Source of the DNA: Siphonodentalium dalli
Taxonomy: Eukaryota > Mollusca > Scaphopoda > Gadilida > Siphonodentaliidae
Length of the DNA stretch: 64,000 nt
Assembly: GCA_032622095.1 (NCBI GenBank)
Contig: CP136064.1
Coordinates: 263,917,863 to 263,981,862, forward strand
Direction of reading: 5' to 3'
Shown here: in pieces, positions 46,027 to 59,332 of the stretch
Layout: each line of letters begins with the position of its first letter
How positions within the stretch are numbered: the stretch's first letter is position 1
Position numbers and translations under genes: made by a program
The notes under the pieces: generated by a model
What the model saw: only the letters and a program-made list of their open reading frames with translations
Database searches by the model: none
What the model was told of the DNA's origin: nothing

Positions 46027-46377
46027 TGGTGCAATTATGAATTGGTTTAGGTCACGGAGTGGGTCAAAAATAACCCCATGCAAGCATCGGAAACTAGTCA
46101 CACATAATTTACCTTTATACATCAACTTATTCACTCACCAATTGATACAAATAGGCATTGCCATATCATTCGCATATATCATTAGAGTAATTTCCCTTGA
46201 CAAAGTCACAAATGTTTCAGATGTGAGTGAAATGAACGGTGGTCGAGCGTTCTCGCTTTGCCGTCTTTTGTGATTTATAAGAAATCGCCCCCGTTATTAG
46301 ATTACAGTGGTCTATAGTACTCGACACCTTCTGTTCTGCTCAAATAATCCTGTTATTACAAAAATTGTAGGTAAGGG

Positions 46378-46811
46378 TTAGAGCACAAGATTGTACTTTA
46401 TCAGAATCAAACGAGTCGAAGACGAAATTTATTCTGGTAAAGAACTATTCGCGTGCTCTGACCGACTTAGAGCACAACTGATCCCAGGTACTACAATCAA
46501 CTTGAAATGTGCCATTGAGTGTGTTTTGACCACGACGCACAATCCGTGCGCTGGCCGCGATTGGACACAATAGCCGATTAGCCACGCACAACAACGTGAT
46601 TAACATGAACTGATCGCCGTTGAATGTGAATAGATATGTCCGAAACAATACGGACTGGTCCCACTTTGAAGCACCCGTGCGATTTGTCTGTTATGAGTTG
46701 TGTGTGCCGACCAATGGGATAATCACTGAACTATTCCTTCGCCAGCCTTGGAGAATTGACGTGCTTTACCTAAAATCAGGGAACCATTGTAACAATGGGA
46801 TTGTGCTCTAA
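46378..46811. mobile_element. Possible small TIR element
   Basis: TTAGAGCACAA at the left and TTGTGCTCTAA at the right bracket 434 bp; TTAGAGCACAACTGATCCC recurs inside at about 46468. Frames on both strands overlap and were not accepted as genes. Confidence 0.35.
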
Positions 46812-47439
46812 TGAAAACTATAGGCTCGGGCCCTGTAGTACAGATTCCTAATACCCGTGATTTGAGTCGCGGAGAACGTTCCTCGGTAATTTCCTTATCT
46901 TGTAAAAACGATACTTGTGTTCCATAGTAATTGCAATTGCATTCTTGTAAATTACTTGCATTGTTTATTGAAATTTAGCAATAGTCGATTACTCTTTGTT
47001 CACATCATAAGTGGTTGTGAGATTACTTATATGATCTTCTCAGTGAGGCATCTTTAACTGGGATCCATTTCATCAGCGAGCTGCTCGGTTTAGTTTTCGG
47101 AGTTCCCATTGTTGTGTGGACCACTTCCAACTATACCGGAATGTCCGTATGTTTCTATTGTAAAAATAAATGCTAATTCTCCAGAAAGACTCAACCTTCA
47201 TTCAACCCGAAATCAGCTCTACTAAACATGGATTAGTGACTATCACCGCAGTGAAAAGCGCGCGAATGTCAATATCTAGAATTATCGCTGGGTGTATTGT
47301 GCATTCATCCATTAAAGGAACGGGCGGCGTTCGTTGCAGAAATATTCATATTTGTTCAAATCGCCATCAACAGAAGAAATATTAAAATATATAGTTTTGT
47401 TCATATGCCAAACATAATCAGCGCGTAAATAGTATATTT

Positions 47440-47832
47440 TCGTCAAGACGTACGATTGGGCACGTAAACAAGAGCCTGCTCGTGTTACATAAGTGTTGCT
47501 TCTGTTTACACAACACAACGCAATTATATTGGTTAATCACACACAAATGATACAAACGCTCTTTATTATTTCCATATCAGGAAAACAGTAACAATTAACG
47601 CTCTCTATGTTTACCATATCCGGATCTAAACAAAAGCCAGGTTCCGTAACGTTTTTTGCCTTTGTTTACATAACAAAGGAAAAACATTTGACAATAACAT
47701 ACTATTTATGCATTATTTTTGATTGGTATAAGAACAAGGTCTGTCTATATTTTACTATTCTTTCTGTTTATGACGGTTTTTGACGGAGTTGAATATTTTA
47801 ACAGCATACCCACCGGCAACGCCACCCGTATC
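47440..47832 (-). repeat. Dispersed repeat R1, inverted copy
   Basis: Reverse complement of the repeat at 7940-8330 and 60840-61240, with CAAGAGCCTGCTCGTGTTAC at one end and CCCACCGGCAACGCCACCCG at the other. Confidence 0.55.
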
Positions 47833-48419
47833 TTCAGCCCTTTGTCAGCGTGCTAAGTTTCACTGGGCCAATAAATGTCATCATATTAGGGTGCTGGATT
47901 CAAATTGTGCACGGGCGTATAAATAGATATATTTTGGGATGGGGTTCGTAAATAGAGAGAATTTGTCTTTGACAATTACAGGGTTAACACAGACGCATTG
48001 TGACAGGGGCGATATTCTCACCAAATTATTCAACAATTGCGTATTTCACGAAGGGACGTGTCGATTGGGGTTGGGTGCATCACCATGATCCTACATGTGA
48101 TTGAAGAATGGGGTTAAATGGCAATCAGTTGAGAAGTCTAGATCGATCTATAGGAGTTGTTGGGTTGCAGATTTCTAACAGTTGGAAATATTGAGTATAT
48201 TTTATGGGTCCCTGGACGGTTCTACACATTACGACACCATAACATGTGCACTGTTCATTTATTTTTGGATACAACCTACATGGACCCCTCTGTTTGGATA
48301 ATTATAAATTTTGGGAGAGGGTTAAGTTTTTATCGATTATTTCGCCAGTTGGGAAGATGTAATACTTGTTTGAAAAATATGATGTAGGGTGTATCCTATG
48401 CCATTTCTAATTATTAAAT

Positions 48420-48550
48420 AGAGCATGGCTTGGAGTAAAATACGCCGATATAGTGCATAGTGAGGTTGTGTAGTTCACGACGCGAAGCGGAGTGAACTAC
48501 ACAACCGCACTATGCACTATATCGGCGTATTTCACGACAAGTCATGCTCT
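48420..48550. repeat. 131-bp near-perfect palindrome
   Basis: Arms of about 58 bp, from AGAGCATG through TACGCCGATATAGTGCATAG and GTTGTGTAGTTCAC, with only about 14 nt (GACGCGAAGCGGA) between them. It is probably a foldback MITE. Poly(A) and poly(T) runs follow at 48644-48702. Confidence 0.8.
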
Positions 48551-48643
48551 AATTATTATATTGTATCGAACAAATGCAGAAATTAAAGGCAAACCAGTAG
48601 GCAAACACCATTTGTTTTAAAAGAAAAAGAAATAATATGTAAA

Positions 48644-48702
48644 AAAAAAAAAAAAAAAATTTAAATTCCTCTTTGTTCAGGTTTTTTTTTTTTTTTTTTT
48701 TA
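48644..48702. repeat. Poly(A) and poly(T) tracts
   Basis: A run of about 19 A (from 48642) is followed 20 bp later by a run of about 22 T. Together they could pair as a hairpin. Confidence 0.8.
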
Positions 48703-49599
48703 ATTAATTCTTTGTAATTTTGATTTAGCAGTAGGAAACTACTATTTTCAACTTTTACTAAGTTCAGACAATTGATGTTCGCCTTACTGAAGCTTTAATT
48801 TGGATCAGCGGCGAAATAACAAGTAGTTTCAGAACAAAGTTTGATGTAGTGTTCGTTACTATTTTTAGTAGTCAAAACTACATATGCATAGTGCACGATG
48901 GGAGAGACTTAAAGGCGTAGTATACAACTACGACTAATAGAGTCGAGTAGCCAACCAATCGGAAAGCTTGATTTCAATAACAAAGTCACGTGAGATACAA
49001 TATCAATATATAGTATGGAAGAACATGGGATATGTGTTATATAATGAATTGAGTTGATGCCCGACACTTTGTCTGAATTGTCATTAATTTTTTACGCGTA
49101 ACGTTACATTCTTTACCATGACGTCACACAATCAGAAGGATATCAGAAAAACAATGTTGAATCTGATTAAGTGTCAATATTTGCTCCATAAATGTGCACA
49201 GACGTTTTCATTGATTCCCATTTTGTTGCCCGGTTAGCCAGTTGTCTATTGCCAGTCAAGCACTGAAAACATGTCAATTTTTCGGTAGCGTACCCTATGA
49301 AACACAGCAAAAATCGAAATATTTTCACCTGTCTCGACAGGTGACAACTGAATTCGTAAACTAGGGTAATTTTCCCACAAGAAAATGATGGTCGCACAAA
49401 TTTCCCCGATGTGTGACACCTACCCCCAGCACCGCCTAGACTATTGCAACCACATTACTAATGGCAGTAAGCTACATCAGATTAAACCATTATACCTGAG
49501 TAAGATATCTGAAGAACCCAATTACGATTAAGCGTAATTGAATTACACTTACGTATTAAGCGTAAAAGAATTATGCTTAAGCGTCAATGTATTACACTA

Positions 49600-50420
49600 A
49601 AGCGTAAATAACTTAATGTAGTTCTCACTAAATGTGCCACAATGACCATATCCCCCATTAAAACCCAGCTCCTTTGTTCTAACTCGACTTTCCGTAGATA
49701 AATGAAAGTGGCTGCCCAAGTGAAGCTCCAGCCCATGAACCAGATAATATTTCCGAGTCCGTTGGGTTGAGATTCTTGAGATTTAGCTAAAATACTAGAT
49801 TAGGAAGGTATAAAATATCAAGATGGCGTCCAATATGGCAGCCATTTTTTATATTGGCATTCTGCACGGTCACACGAGGTATGCAAACTGGATAAATATA
49901 TCGCCATTGCTTCATATGTTGCGGTATTGTGTCTAGAGTCTGCATCGTAATATTTATAATGCAACTGTTTACGCAAACGTGATGATGGAGATCAAAATGG
50001 CGGCCAAAGTGACAAAAAAAAATTCTGATAAAACGATCAGCTTCTGAGATGCAAGAAGATAAATAAACAGTGTACAGTTTATGGTGTCATAATGCGTAGA
50101 ACCCACCAGAGACACAGTCAATATAAAATTCAGTTCAAATGCTAGAATAAGTAGGTGATCAAATCCAAGATGGCGTCTAATATGGCCTCCAATTGTGATA
50201 TTGACACTTTTTACACAACATTTGACAAAACGTATTCAAACCGGACTGGAACATCGATAGCGCTTTATATGTTACGGAATTTTATTTCATAGAGTGTATC
50301 TCAATATTTATAAGGTAACATGTGGCGTAAAAGCGATGATGGACAACAAAATCGCAGCCAAAATCGCAACTATGTTCCGATTAAACTTCCAACGTCTGAG
50401 TTGCAAGATAATCTGCATGT
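49600..50420. repeat. Diverged tandem duplication of about 340 bp
   Basis: Two diverged units start near 49800 and 50150 with AAGATGGCGTCCAATATGG or close variants and share TTCATATGTTGCGG-like, ATATTTATAA and AAAATGGCGGCCAAA-like blocks in order. The AAGATGGCG motif, twice per unit, suggests an old dispersed element. No coding. Confidence 0.5.
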
Positions 50421-50869
50421 TATGTGGTGTATGTGGTTTGTAGCTTTCTCTCACTCGCGTATATGTTTTACAGCTAACGTGATACGAATCCAATAAATTA
50501 TATTGGTATTAAGATATTAAATGTCAATAATTTCTCGGAAAACGACGCCATGCAATGTCAAATTGCCGCACTAGGACCGAGTTTTAATGGCGGTAGTGTG
50601 TTCGTGTATTTGCTCTGCTGCACCATGCAACTGTTGACATCCATATACATATAGCAGGCCACAATACTTTTAAAATGTATCTGTATTAGTATTTATCTAT
50701 TCAATCACCAATAACAAAGGTATGTACCCCAGTACTAATATCACATTATGCCCGCACACATGTATTATAAGCCGTCTATAGCGATGACTAACCTATTTTG
50801 AAACCCGATTAGTGTATTGATTGTGATTTATATTTAAATGATGTGCAACTTCGTTGACATATCTCTATA

Positions 50870-51127
50870 TTTTATCAACTGTTTACTAAAGTCATTGGTT
50901 TCTATGTTCAATTAGGTGGTACTCCAGTGAAACAACCCACTACTAAAATTGTTTCTCTATATTTCCGCAGGGTCCCATCACGAATGTAATTATGCATATT
51001 TTATCAACTGTTTAGTAGAGTCATTGGTTTCTATGTTCAGTTAGGTGGTACTCCAGTGAAACAACCCACTACTCAAATTGTTTCTCTATATTTCCGCAGG
51101 GTCCCATCACGAATGTAATTATGCATA
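50870..51127. repeat. 129-bp tandem duplication
   Basis: Two nearly identical units (starting TTTTATCAACTGTTTA) lie head to tail at 50870-50998 and 50999-51127. The unit contains CATTGGTTTCTATGTTCA and GCAGGGTCCCATCACG. The few mismatches indicate a recent event. Confidence 0.85.
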
Positions 51128-53102
51128 TTTTATTGAGCGTTGTGCATTTTTGTGTTTAGAATTGCTCAATTGAATTGGTATAAATTACACGATTACACAG
51201 ACTATCATCGCATGTGAAAATAGTATCATGGGTGTGCTACAGACATTGTTGAATTTGGTGGTTACCAAACGGACCATTGCTCATAAAATAGGTATATCAA
51301 TTCTGACTTTTTGTTTGTTGCAAATATTCATTTATGTATTACATGTTCACATTGGTGAATACTAGTTTAATCATTTTCTGCCACCGTACACGTACTATTG
51401 ATAATGGATGTCTGAGTAGTGGTTAATTAGTAAGATTACAGCTTATGCCTTCACGTCGATATTATTTTATATTATGCCGACTGTCCCAATATTCACAATG
51501 CTATCACCGTACATGTATAGTTGAACTCATGTGCATTCAATCTCTATAACTTTATACACGGTGTTGGTCGGTTGAAATAGTAGTAGCCGACCCCAGACAA
51601 CAGAGACTGCATCGAGCTTATCGAATCACAGAGGAGCACATCCGCTACACAGTGTAGAAAATATATCGCTTTCACAAATTTCACCGATATGTGACGCCTC
51701 CCCCCAAGCACCGCCTAAACTATAGATGCAGCACATATGCTATAATTCCCGCGGCCACTGTAGTCTGTAGTAGCACTACAGCATAAAAGTGAAATGACTT
51801 TGTTCTTTTTTCGCCCACGATAAATTGCTCCATATGAACGAAAATGCTGAAAACAATTGGTATTTTGCCCATAATTTTCGTTTAATTCTGGAGAACTTGA
51901 AGTCATAATTGGTCGGGATTGTTTCACTAGACACTGCCTGAATACACAATAATCAAACCAGGTTCCACAGGTCCATGGGGGAGACGGTCCTATATTCGGC
52001 AATGAAATAAATAAACAATCGAATTTAGAAACTGGCATATATTCTTTGGCCAGTTCTTTAACATTGTTTTGGGATCATTTTCACAAGTCGTGTTTCGGAA
52101 CTATCACTGACATTTTGAACAGATTCGTTTGGTTTATTCTGTCGATTTGAAAACCAAACTTGTCGAATGTTATCTCTACAATTGGCGATAGCTGTATTGT
52201 ACCAATATGTTTGGTGCTGTTGCCAATTGGTTAAAGATACATAATCAGTATTAACGCCCCTAAATGACTATTTCTTTGGCTTCGGGAATACAAAAATAGT
52301 GGATTCGTATATTCGACGAGCCGACCGACATATACTCTCGACACAAAATTACGCTGAACAAAATGTAAATAATGTAACACGTTTTGAAATATTTTATACC
52401 AGAGTTGACAGTGGTTAGCATGATTTTTTTGGTAATTAATCGATTCTGATAAACCAAAGCGTCTTTTGAAGAAATTGTTGTTGTTGGAATCTGATGATAC
52501 GAGGACCATCTAATCGGATTGTGTACCTTTAACAGTGTAATGTGATTATGTTTTGCATGCCAGATTTAGGGACAATCACTCATCGCTCTGACCTTTTAAA
52601 CAAACATAGGTTCAGTTTGGTTTATTCCATCGAATGCATGAACAAAACGTGTCGAATGTTAGATCTACAAATTGGAAGTATCTGACCATAGCCAATAGGG
52701 ATGGTTACTTATTAATTTATTTAACAGCGTATTGCGATTATTTTCACTGTTTCTGAACAATCGCTGTGAATCTTTGAACGGAGACGCTTGGTATTGGCCA
52801 TCGTAGAAAGGTGATTCTGGTAACACTATTTTATTATGTGCTATTAAATCGCAGCAGAATACATGTCCTCATAGTATCACTGTTAAAACATCCCAAATTA
52901 TGTGATCACTGTCGCTGTCCTGTGTTTTTGTTCGAAGATACCACTGCTAAAAATCATTCACTACACTGAAGAAAAAAGTTAGTTAATATGACTAACTTAG
53001 GTTAGTCAAACGATTGTCCCCATTATGACTAACTTAGCTTAGTAAAAAATAACTAAGGTAGAAAAATAGTCATAACTAGAGGTCAGATTCCATGGAATCA
53101 GA

Positions 53103-54994
53103 TATACTTCCATGGTATCCCATTCCATGTGTGTTATGCGTATAGGTGTGTTCATATTCACGCGAATGTATATTGGTGTTTTGTCATCCGATGGTGGACT
53201 TGCATTGACATTTCTAAATAAGATAAATATTCCAAAGGTTTATGTCATTTGGTTCGACCATCGTGGATGCTTAATGACAGTCTATTGCATCATGGACGTG
53301 ACCAACTGAGCCATCATTCACCCCAGTCAATCAGTTCATTTTTATTCGGTGGGGATACATTTTAGAGCTAATTATAACCCCCCCCCCCCCCCCCCCCCCA
53401 AGACGCCCATATCAATTTCAACGGTCACGAAATTTGGCATGTCTGATTATATCGTAATCGACATGTAGATCAAAACGGTGTAAACATATTAATGTACCAT
53501 AACTCTTGTTTCACATTTATTGGATAGTTCTTTCAGTTTCGGATTCAGAATCTTTTCATTTTAATGGCGGAGGAAAGACCGCTTGGTTAATTAATTAATT
53601 AGTATTTCAGTGCGTCATCGCTACACTATAGTCCTATCGTCATTAACGTCTTTGTAATAGAGTTAGCTGTAATCGAGAGATAACTATAATTTCAATCGAT
53701 AATGCTAGCTGAGTGCCAACCCGTCCGCTCTGAAACCAATGTTGTCCTTATATACTACCAAACACATGCAGTGTTCAAAATATAATACTCTTGATTCTCG
53801 AATTGCCATTTTTTCACGTTTCCCCATTTGATTTTCGGTGGAATTTGCCAAATCTGAACCCACCCCGAAACAAACACTCCATTGAGCAGGTTGCGTTTAT
53901 AGTAGAGAGGTAAAATTTTGGAGGCGTACCTACAGTATACCGGCTTACATGCCACTGCATTAAACTCGCTTCTTCATTAGCCCGTTTGGACTTGGGGTTA
54001 AAAATAGATTAGTGATAGACTACTTAAGTTTACATATTTATGTTATATAGCGTTGTCACGAGTAAACAGTTCCATCTGAAAATTAGAAAATCGCACTGTA
54101 GATGCACGTGAACACTACCCATAGATGTACTCGTTAAAATAAATTTATCTCGATGTTTGAATTTCCCCCCTTTGCAATTTTCGTGAAATTTTCCTGAAGT
54201 CTCAACCCATCCCGACTCGCATTCTCCGTTGGGCAGGTTACTTTTAAAGTATAGCGGTCAAACTTTTGGGACGTACATACAGCATGTCAACGTGCCTGCT
54301 ATGACATTATCTTGCTCTTTAATTAGCCGGCTTGTATTTGGCGGGAAAAATAGGTGCAATATTTCCGTTCCCCGTAACGCGGAAAGTCCTAGGAAAAAAC
54401 ATTTTTAAGTGGTATATTCGGGTCCGGATCACTTATAAAAAACAAAAACAAAAAAAACCTCGGTTTGTTCATACTGGTGTATAGTGTGTGCCTATTTATG
54501 GGCGGTAACTCCGCAGGGAAAGCGCGGACACAAGTTGTGATGCCCATGTGCAGTAGGGCATATCGAGGTGTGCATACGGTCCAATTGTCGATGCTCTGCT
54601 CCTTATAATTTCCGAGATTTTTCATATAAAGGGAGATAACTTAGCTGGGTAAACGCGGACAATATTCGCTATACAACAATTAGTTAGATCTCATTACCCC
54701 CAAGATACATACCAAATATTAGTTCTGTACTCATCATACTTTCGGAGATTAAGGCGCCAAACAATGGTTCAGTATAATAATAATAATAATGAAAAATAAT
54801 CGAAAAAGGGCCATAACTCCGTCAAAAAACATTGCGCCGAATTCCGGATACCATTATATTTAGTAGACCTCCGATGCCTACATTCGCTAGAGATTTCGCG
54901 TTCCTACTGCAATTAGTTTCTGAGTATTTCCAAATAAACGGAAAACGACCCCAGTAGAAAAACAATTTACTTCCTTGGTTACACCATGGAAGTA
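53103..54994. mobile_element. 1.9-kb TIR insertion in copy B
   Basis: ATACTTCCATGG at the left and CCATGGAAGTAT at the right bracket sequence missing from copy A, which continues directly from TAGTCATA to ATTACTAGGG. It contains a C-run (about 53381-53399). No transposase frame is visible; class unknown. Confidence 0.55.
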
Positions 54995-55861
54995 TAATTA
55001 CTAGGGTGTGGTAGTCATAACGACTAAGAAGTGGTTAGTCAAAATATGGCCAGGATTGAGTCATAATCACTAACTTTTCTTAGTCACAGGAAAGTTTTAA
55101 AAGGTAATTTTGTGGACATGTTGTGCAAATAATTCCAATATTCAACGAGATGATATATTATCATGAATCAAAGACCAAGTTGAAAGCAGGACACGCTTTC
55201 AGTCAAGTCAAAAACAAACAGATTCAAATACTGGTGTTAAGGTATATATATATAGATCTAATATAATTGCGATTCAATGGAAATTGAACATTCAGCAATG
55301 GATAATAAGCATCATTTAAGGCAGTGTTGACATTAGAGTTATTCTTCGTAGGCCATAGTTAGTCATAGTGACGATGACTCACTGAGAGGTGTGGGTTAGT
55401 CCAAGTGACTCCAAATTCGTGCGACTAACCCTAAGTTAGCCACATTGAGCCGATTTGTTTCTCAGTGTTATATAATCAAACGTTTTTGTTATGCTCGTCT
55501 CTTGTTAAATGTCTTCGGTTGCATGGACGTGGCTCGAGTGTCTCCGTTAGGGGTGTCCAACTAATTTCCAGCTGCACACCCTGGGCTCATATGGTTGGAC
55601 ATTTTCCAACCGATGGCCTTTTTCAGTCCAAACATTTGACCGAAAGTTGGAAACTATTAGACATTCGGTATGAAAACAACACAGTGAATACTGGTTGGAT
55701 AATCAAACTATCAAAACAAATTTCAACCTATTGTCGGTCAGAAATTTCAAACTAGTGTTCTGATGAGAATGGAATTTCCCACTTTTGAAAATATTGATCC
55801 AACTTGAGAGATGAGACACCCTTTCGAAACCCATGTTGCCACGTCCCTGTTGAGACGATAT

Positions 55862-56140
55862 TTATTTTGTGCATACGTCTGATTGGGACATAACTGGATT
55901 CGTCTGTCCCAGTGTAGTCATATGCGGTGGTTGCGATTCATATGCTGGTGGTGGTTGGTTGTACGGTTGTGATGGTTGTGATGGATTCGTCTGTCCCAGT
56001 GTAGTCATAAGTGGTGGTAGCGATTCATATGCTGGTGGTGGTTGGTTGTACGGTTGTGATGGTTGGTTGTGCGGCTGCAATTGAGCAACCGGAATGTGGG
56101 ATACGACTGGCTGCGGACGCTGGACTGTGACGGCGAATGT
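55862..56140 (-). pseudogene. CUB-LDLa paralogue (copy B): tail exon
   Basis: Same acceptor (ATCTTCCAG) and phase 0 start as copy A. It contains two QPYNQPPPAYES blocks each followed by MTTLGQTNP, where copy A has one; the extra 87 bp is an in-frame tandem duplication. It ends SDVCTK and TAA. The exon itself is open. Because the TM exon upstream has lost 2 nt, it would not be read in this frame from that exon unless another splice is used. Confidence 0.6.
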
Positions 56141-56479
56141 CTGGAAGATATAGTAAATCTAGTTAATGACATTAAATATTTTAGTTTTAAATACCACAAT
56201 CAGGTTATTGAATCCACTCAGAAGTCCTCTAGAAATGGACATACGGGCATGTTTCTTTCAGCAGCGATGTTTGATCATTGTTTCTAATAGTTTCATAAAT
56301 GAACGGACATTGCCGTTCGGTTTCATATAGAGGTCTAACTGAACAGCTATACCAAACTTAAACGAAATATTATTAAAGAGATTTTCAAATAGATACCAAC
56401 AAAGCAGCATGAATGAATGAATTCTGCGAAAATATCTCTTTCCAAAGGTTTCAAATAATGTTTCGGTATATACAGTTAA

Positions 56480-56936
56480 CCCTTTACCCAACAGAACGGC
56501 CCTGTGCCAATGCATTCTCTTATATATGCGAGTCGACCATAGGTCGCTTCGCATATATAAGAGAAGGCATTGGCTTAACACATATTAAAAATGATAAAAT
56601 TGTCAAAGAATGTAGAAAAATATTATAAAAATTGTTAAAAAACGTAAGAAAAAATTATAAAATTGTTAAAGAATGTAAGAAAAAATGGTAAAAAGTGTTT
56701 AAAAAATAATTGTTTTAGGCCAATGCATTCTCTTATATATGCGAGGCGACCTATGGTCGACTCGCATATATAAGACGATGCATTGGCACAGGGCATAACT
56801 GTAACCATCACAATGTGGTCAATGAACCGGTTCCAATGATATCCATATTTGTATGGTGTTATTGAGACAGACAGAAGATATTTTAGGCTGTTGAAGCTTT
56901 ATTTGGGCGTTTTTGGCCGTTTTGTTGGGTAAAGGG
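56480..56936 (-). mobile_element. piggyBac-like MITE, complete
   Basis: Perfect TTAA duplications at 56476-56479 and 56937-56940 flank ends CCCTTTACCCAACA and TGTTGGGTAAAGGG. Same internal layout as 8538-8930, in the opposite orientation. This copy best defines the family. Confidence 0.85.
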
Positions 56937-57383
56937 TTAACCTTGTGAACTAAATAGTCATGTTTACACGCGTAGGTATGTTTTGAGTTATACACAATTG
57001 TGGGGTTTGAACGAGCCATGTCCGTTTCGAGTTGACATTTTCGCGGTATTTCGCTGATCTGAACAAATCGAAGAAAATCGAATATGTGTCGAAAATGTAT
57101 ATTGTGAAATATAGTTTAACAATGGCTGTGTTGGTTGTTTGTTGCAAACCAGCCGTAATTGAGATGACCATCCCTGTCATTTTACAAACACCAGCGCCAC
57201 TATTATTAAAATATTAAAACATATATTTGTTCTTGAATGTTTTATACAGACACTGGTTTTTGCTCAAATCGCTGTGATTATCAAAATACCGCAAAGATGA
57301 CTACTATTTTCTTAGCAGCATATCTTTGTCCTACCAGCATCATATATTATATAGGAACACTTATCCAGTTGTGAACCAGTTAC

Positions 57384-57653
57384 CTGAGGTCTTGAAGCAG
57401 CAGTCCGGCGGTTCGCGCATCTCAACCGGACGACGATAAACAGTTAAGAACAACATGACACCTCCCACTGACGCTCCTATTATAGCAGCTGTTGATATAC
57501 CACCTCCGATACCACCATCATCGTCACACCACCCCTCGTCGTAGTCGGTTAAAACATCACAGTTGTTTGTACCGTCGCATTCCAGAGAAGAGTCGATACA
57601 TTCATTGGCACCGATATATTCAGTACAGCTGTAGCCAGAACAATAACCGTTAT
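57384..57653 (-). pseudogene. CUB-LDLa paralogue (copy B): LDLa-TM exon with frameshift
   Basis: 270 nt against 272 nt in copy A, with the same acceptor and donor positions. The LDLa module is intact (CSGYSCTEYIGANEC, CDGTNNC, DEGWC). In the membrane segment two bases are missing after AMLFLTV-equivalent codons, so the frame turns to YRRPVEMREPPDCC, shortening the helix. The exon leaves in phase 1, whereas the tail exon expects phase 0. Only one LDLa-TM exon is present, unlike copy A. Confidence 0.65.
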
Positions 57654-58507
57654 CTGTGATCGAAACAAACGTGAAATCAGTAAGGTCAGGTATATATGGC
57701 TAGAAGGTCTCCTATATGTCCACATAGAAATTCCCAACCGCAGCACACCACCTTGAAGCAGACCACAATTCGCAAGTCCACGTGCACCCCCACCTTTGGT
57801 TGGAATTTTTCAACTGGTATTTAAAGCTCTCCAAATGTTTGTAAATTCCAGCTTTATGTAGGAAATTCTTCGACTTTTGGACTAAAAACAATTTTCTCAT
57901 TGAATACTGGTTGGAAAGTCAAACTAATAGAACAATTTCAACCTACAGTTGGTCTGCATTATCAGCTAAATTAATGTTGTATAAGACTTGATATTTCCAT
58001 ATATTATTGGAGATGTTGGCCAAAGTTTGGTGTGAGGTGGTAATGGTGCAACTTACGGATCTTCACACGGGCTATATACAGTCAAAAGTGAATTATTAAG
58101 TGGTTGTCCTTGAACTAGAGTCGGCATACCATTGGATAGCCATACATGCATTGCACTTTACTGGCCGGTCGGCTTAATAATTTTTTATTTTTTTTTCTAT
58201 AAATTTATTTGTGATAATTATTTTCTAGAAGTACAACACTTGACCTACTTTTGAAAATTTAAGATAAAATTCAAAAATAAATATTATATACACCAAAATT
58301 CTAATGGAACAGGTCCCAAGCCGACCCGCCAAATAATTATCTACTGTTTTCAATAACTCATCAAATCTCACCCAGATATATTTTCAACTTTGTAACGTTT
58401 GCTTCGGAGATTTGCATGGAAATACCGGCATTAAAAAATGGTCACTTGACCTCCCCATTGAGATCGATCAGTGATTTTCCCTGACCTGTTTATGTACATG
58501 TACTGAC

Positions 58508-58648
58508 CTGATGTGAACGCCGTGAAAATCAATGTGAATCCGTCTCTAGTGTAAAATAAGTTCACACTGTCACTTACGAACTTCAGTGTTGCGTATCTCT
58601 GTGTAGTCACAATGTTACCATCGTGACTTGTGTGTCCGCTTAGTGTTG
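58508..58648 (-). pseudogene. CUB-LDLa paralogue (copy B): CUB second half
   Basis: 141 nt, phase 1-1, acceptor GCATTGCAG and donor TCAG|GTCAGT. It reads ATLSGHTSHDGNIVTTQRY, then ATLKFVSDSVNLFYTRDG and FTLIFTAFTS. Three codons longer than copy A. Open, and good evidence that the exon borders are real because they are conserved between copies. Confidence 0.65.
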
Positions 58649-59332
58649 CTGCAATGCACATAACAATATTTATCAGATATAATATCTTTAATATTTCGAT
58701 CAACTATAATGAGGCTCAACTGTTCCACACATTATTGTTCGTTTGTGATTTTTGGCGTGGTTCGTTCTGATGCGGCTCCGGATCGTCCATGATTTTATCG
58801 GAAGTTTTCCCAGCAAACATTTGAAAAATGGTCGACAGGTCAGTGCAGCACGGATTTCTTCCCTCGGGAAGTCTTCCTTGAACCAAAATGTATAATTACA
58901 CGAAGTAATACTACTGTTTTAATTAGTAACAAGCAATTATTTTCACACAATAAGCCATGCTATCATGTGTTAGTACTGTTTAACCCTCCCATGACTTCCT
59001 GAAATTTTTAGAAAACCCTGTGCCAATTCATTCTCTTATATTTACGAGTCTCCCGCATGGAGCCCGCACATATAAGAGAATGCATTGACCTAACAATATT
59101 TACATTGACCTTGTAAGCCAGTGCATTCTCTTGAAAATCTGCGGGGATCCCTATGGTATATACTCGCATATATATGATAATGCAATGAACCGGGAACTGG
59201 CTGTGCACCGGGATGGGCAATTCCAAAAAGTCCACAACAATAGGGAAATAGTGAATTTGACTCTGCAAAATTTCAACTATAATAGTTGAATATAACAATA
59301 GTAGTTGAATGCAAGATATGCCTGACATTTTT

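Noticed and set aside
46391-46811. Possible secreted protein exon (minus strand MLITLLCVANRLLCP) or plus-strand frames
   Set aside because: Both strands are open, there is no splice-consistent partner, and the segment is bracketed by TTAGAGCACAA inverted ends, so it is more likely element sequence.
57032-57217. Small frame of 61 codons next to the MITE in copy B
   Set aside because: Found only in a stretch absent from copy A and overlapped by an equally open frame on the other strand; no domain or splice sites.
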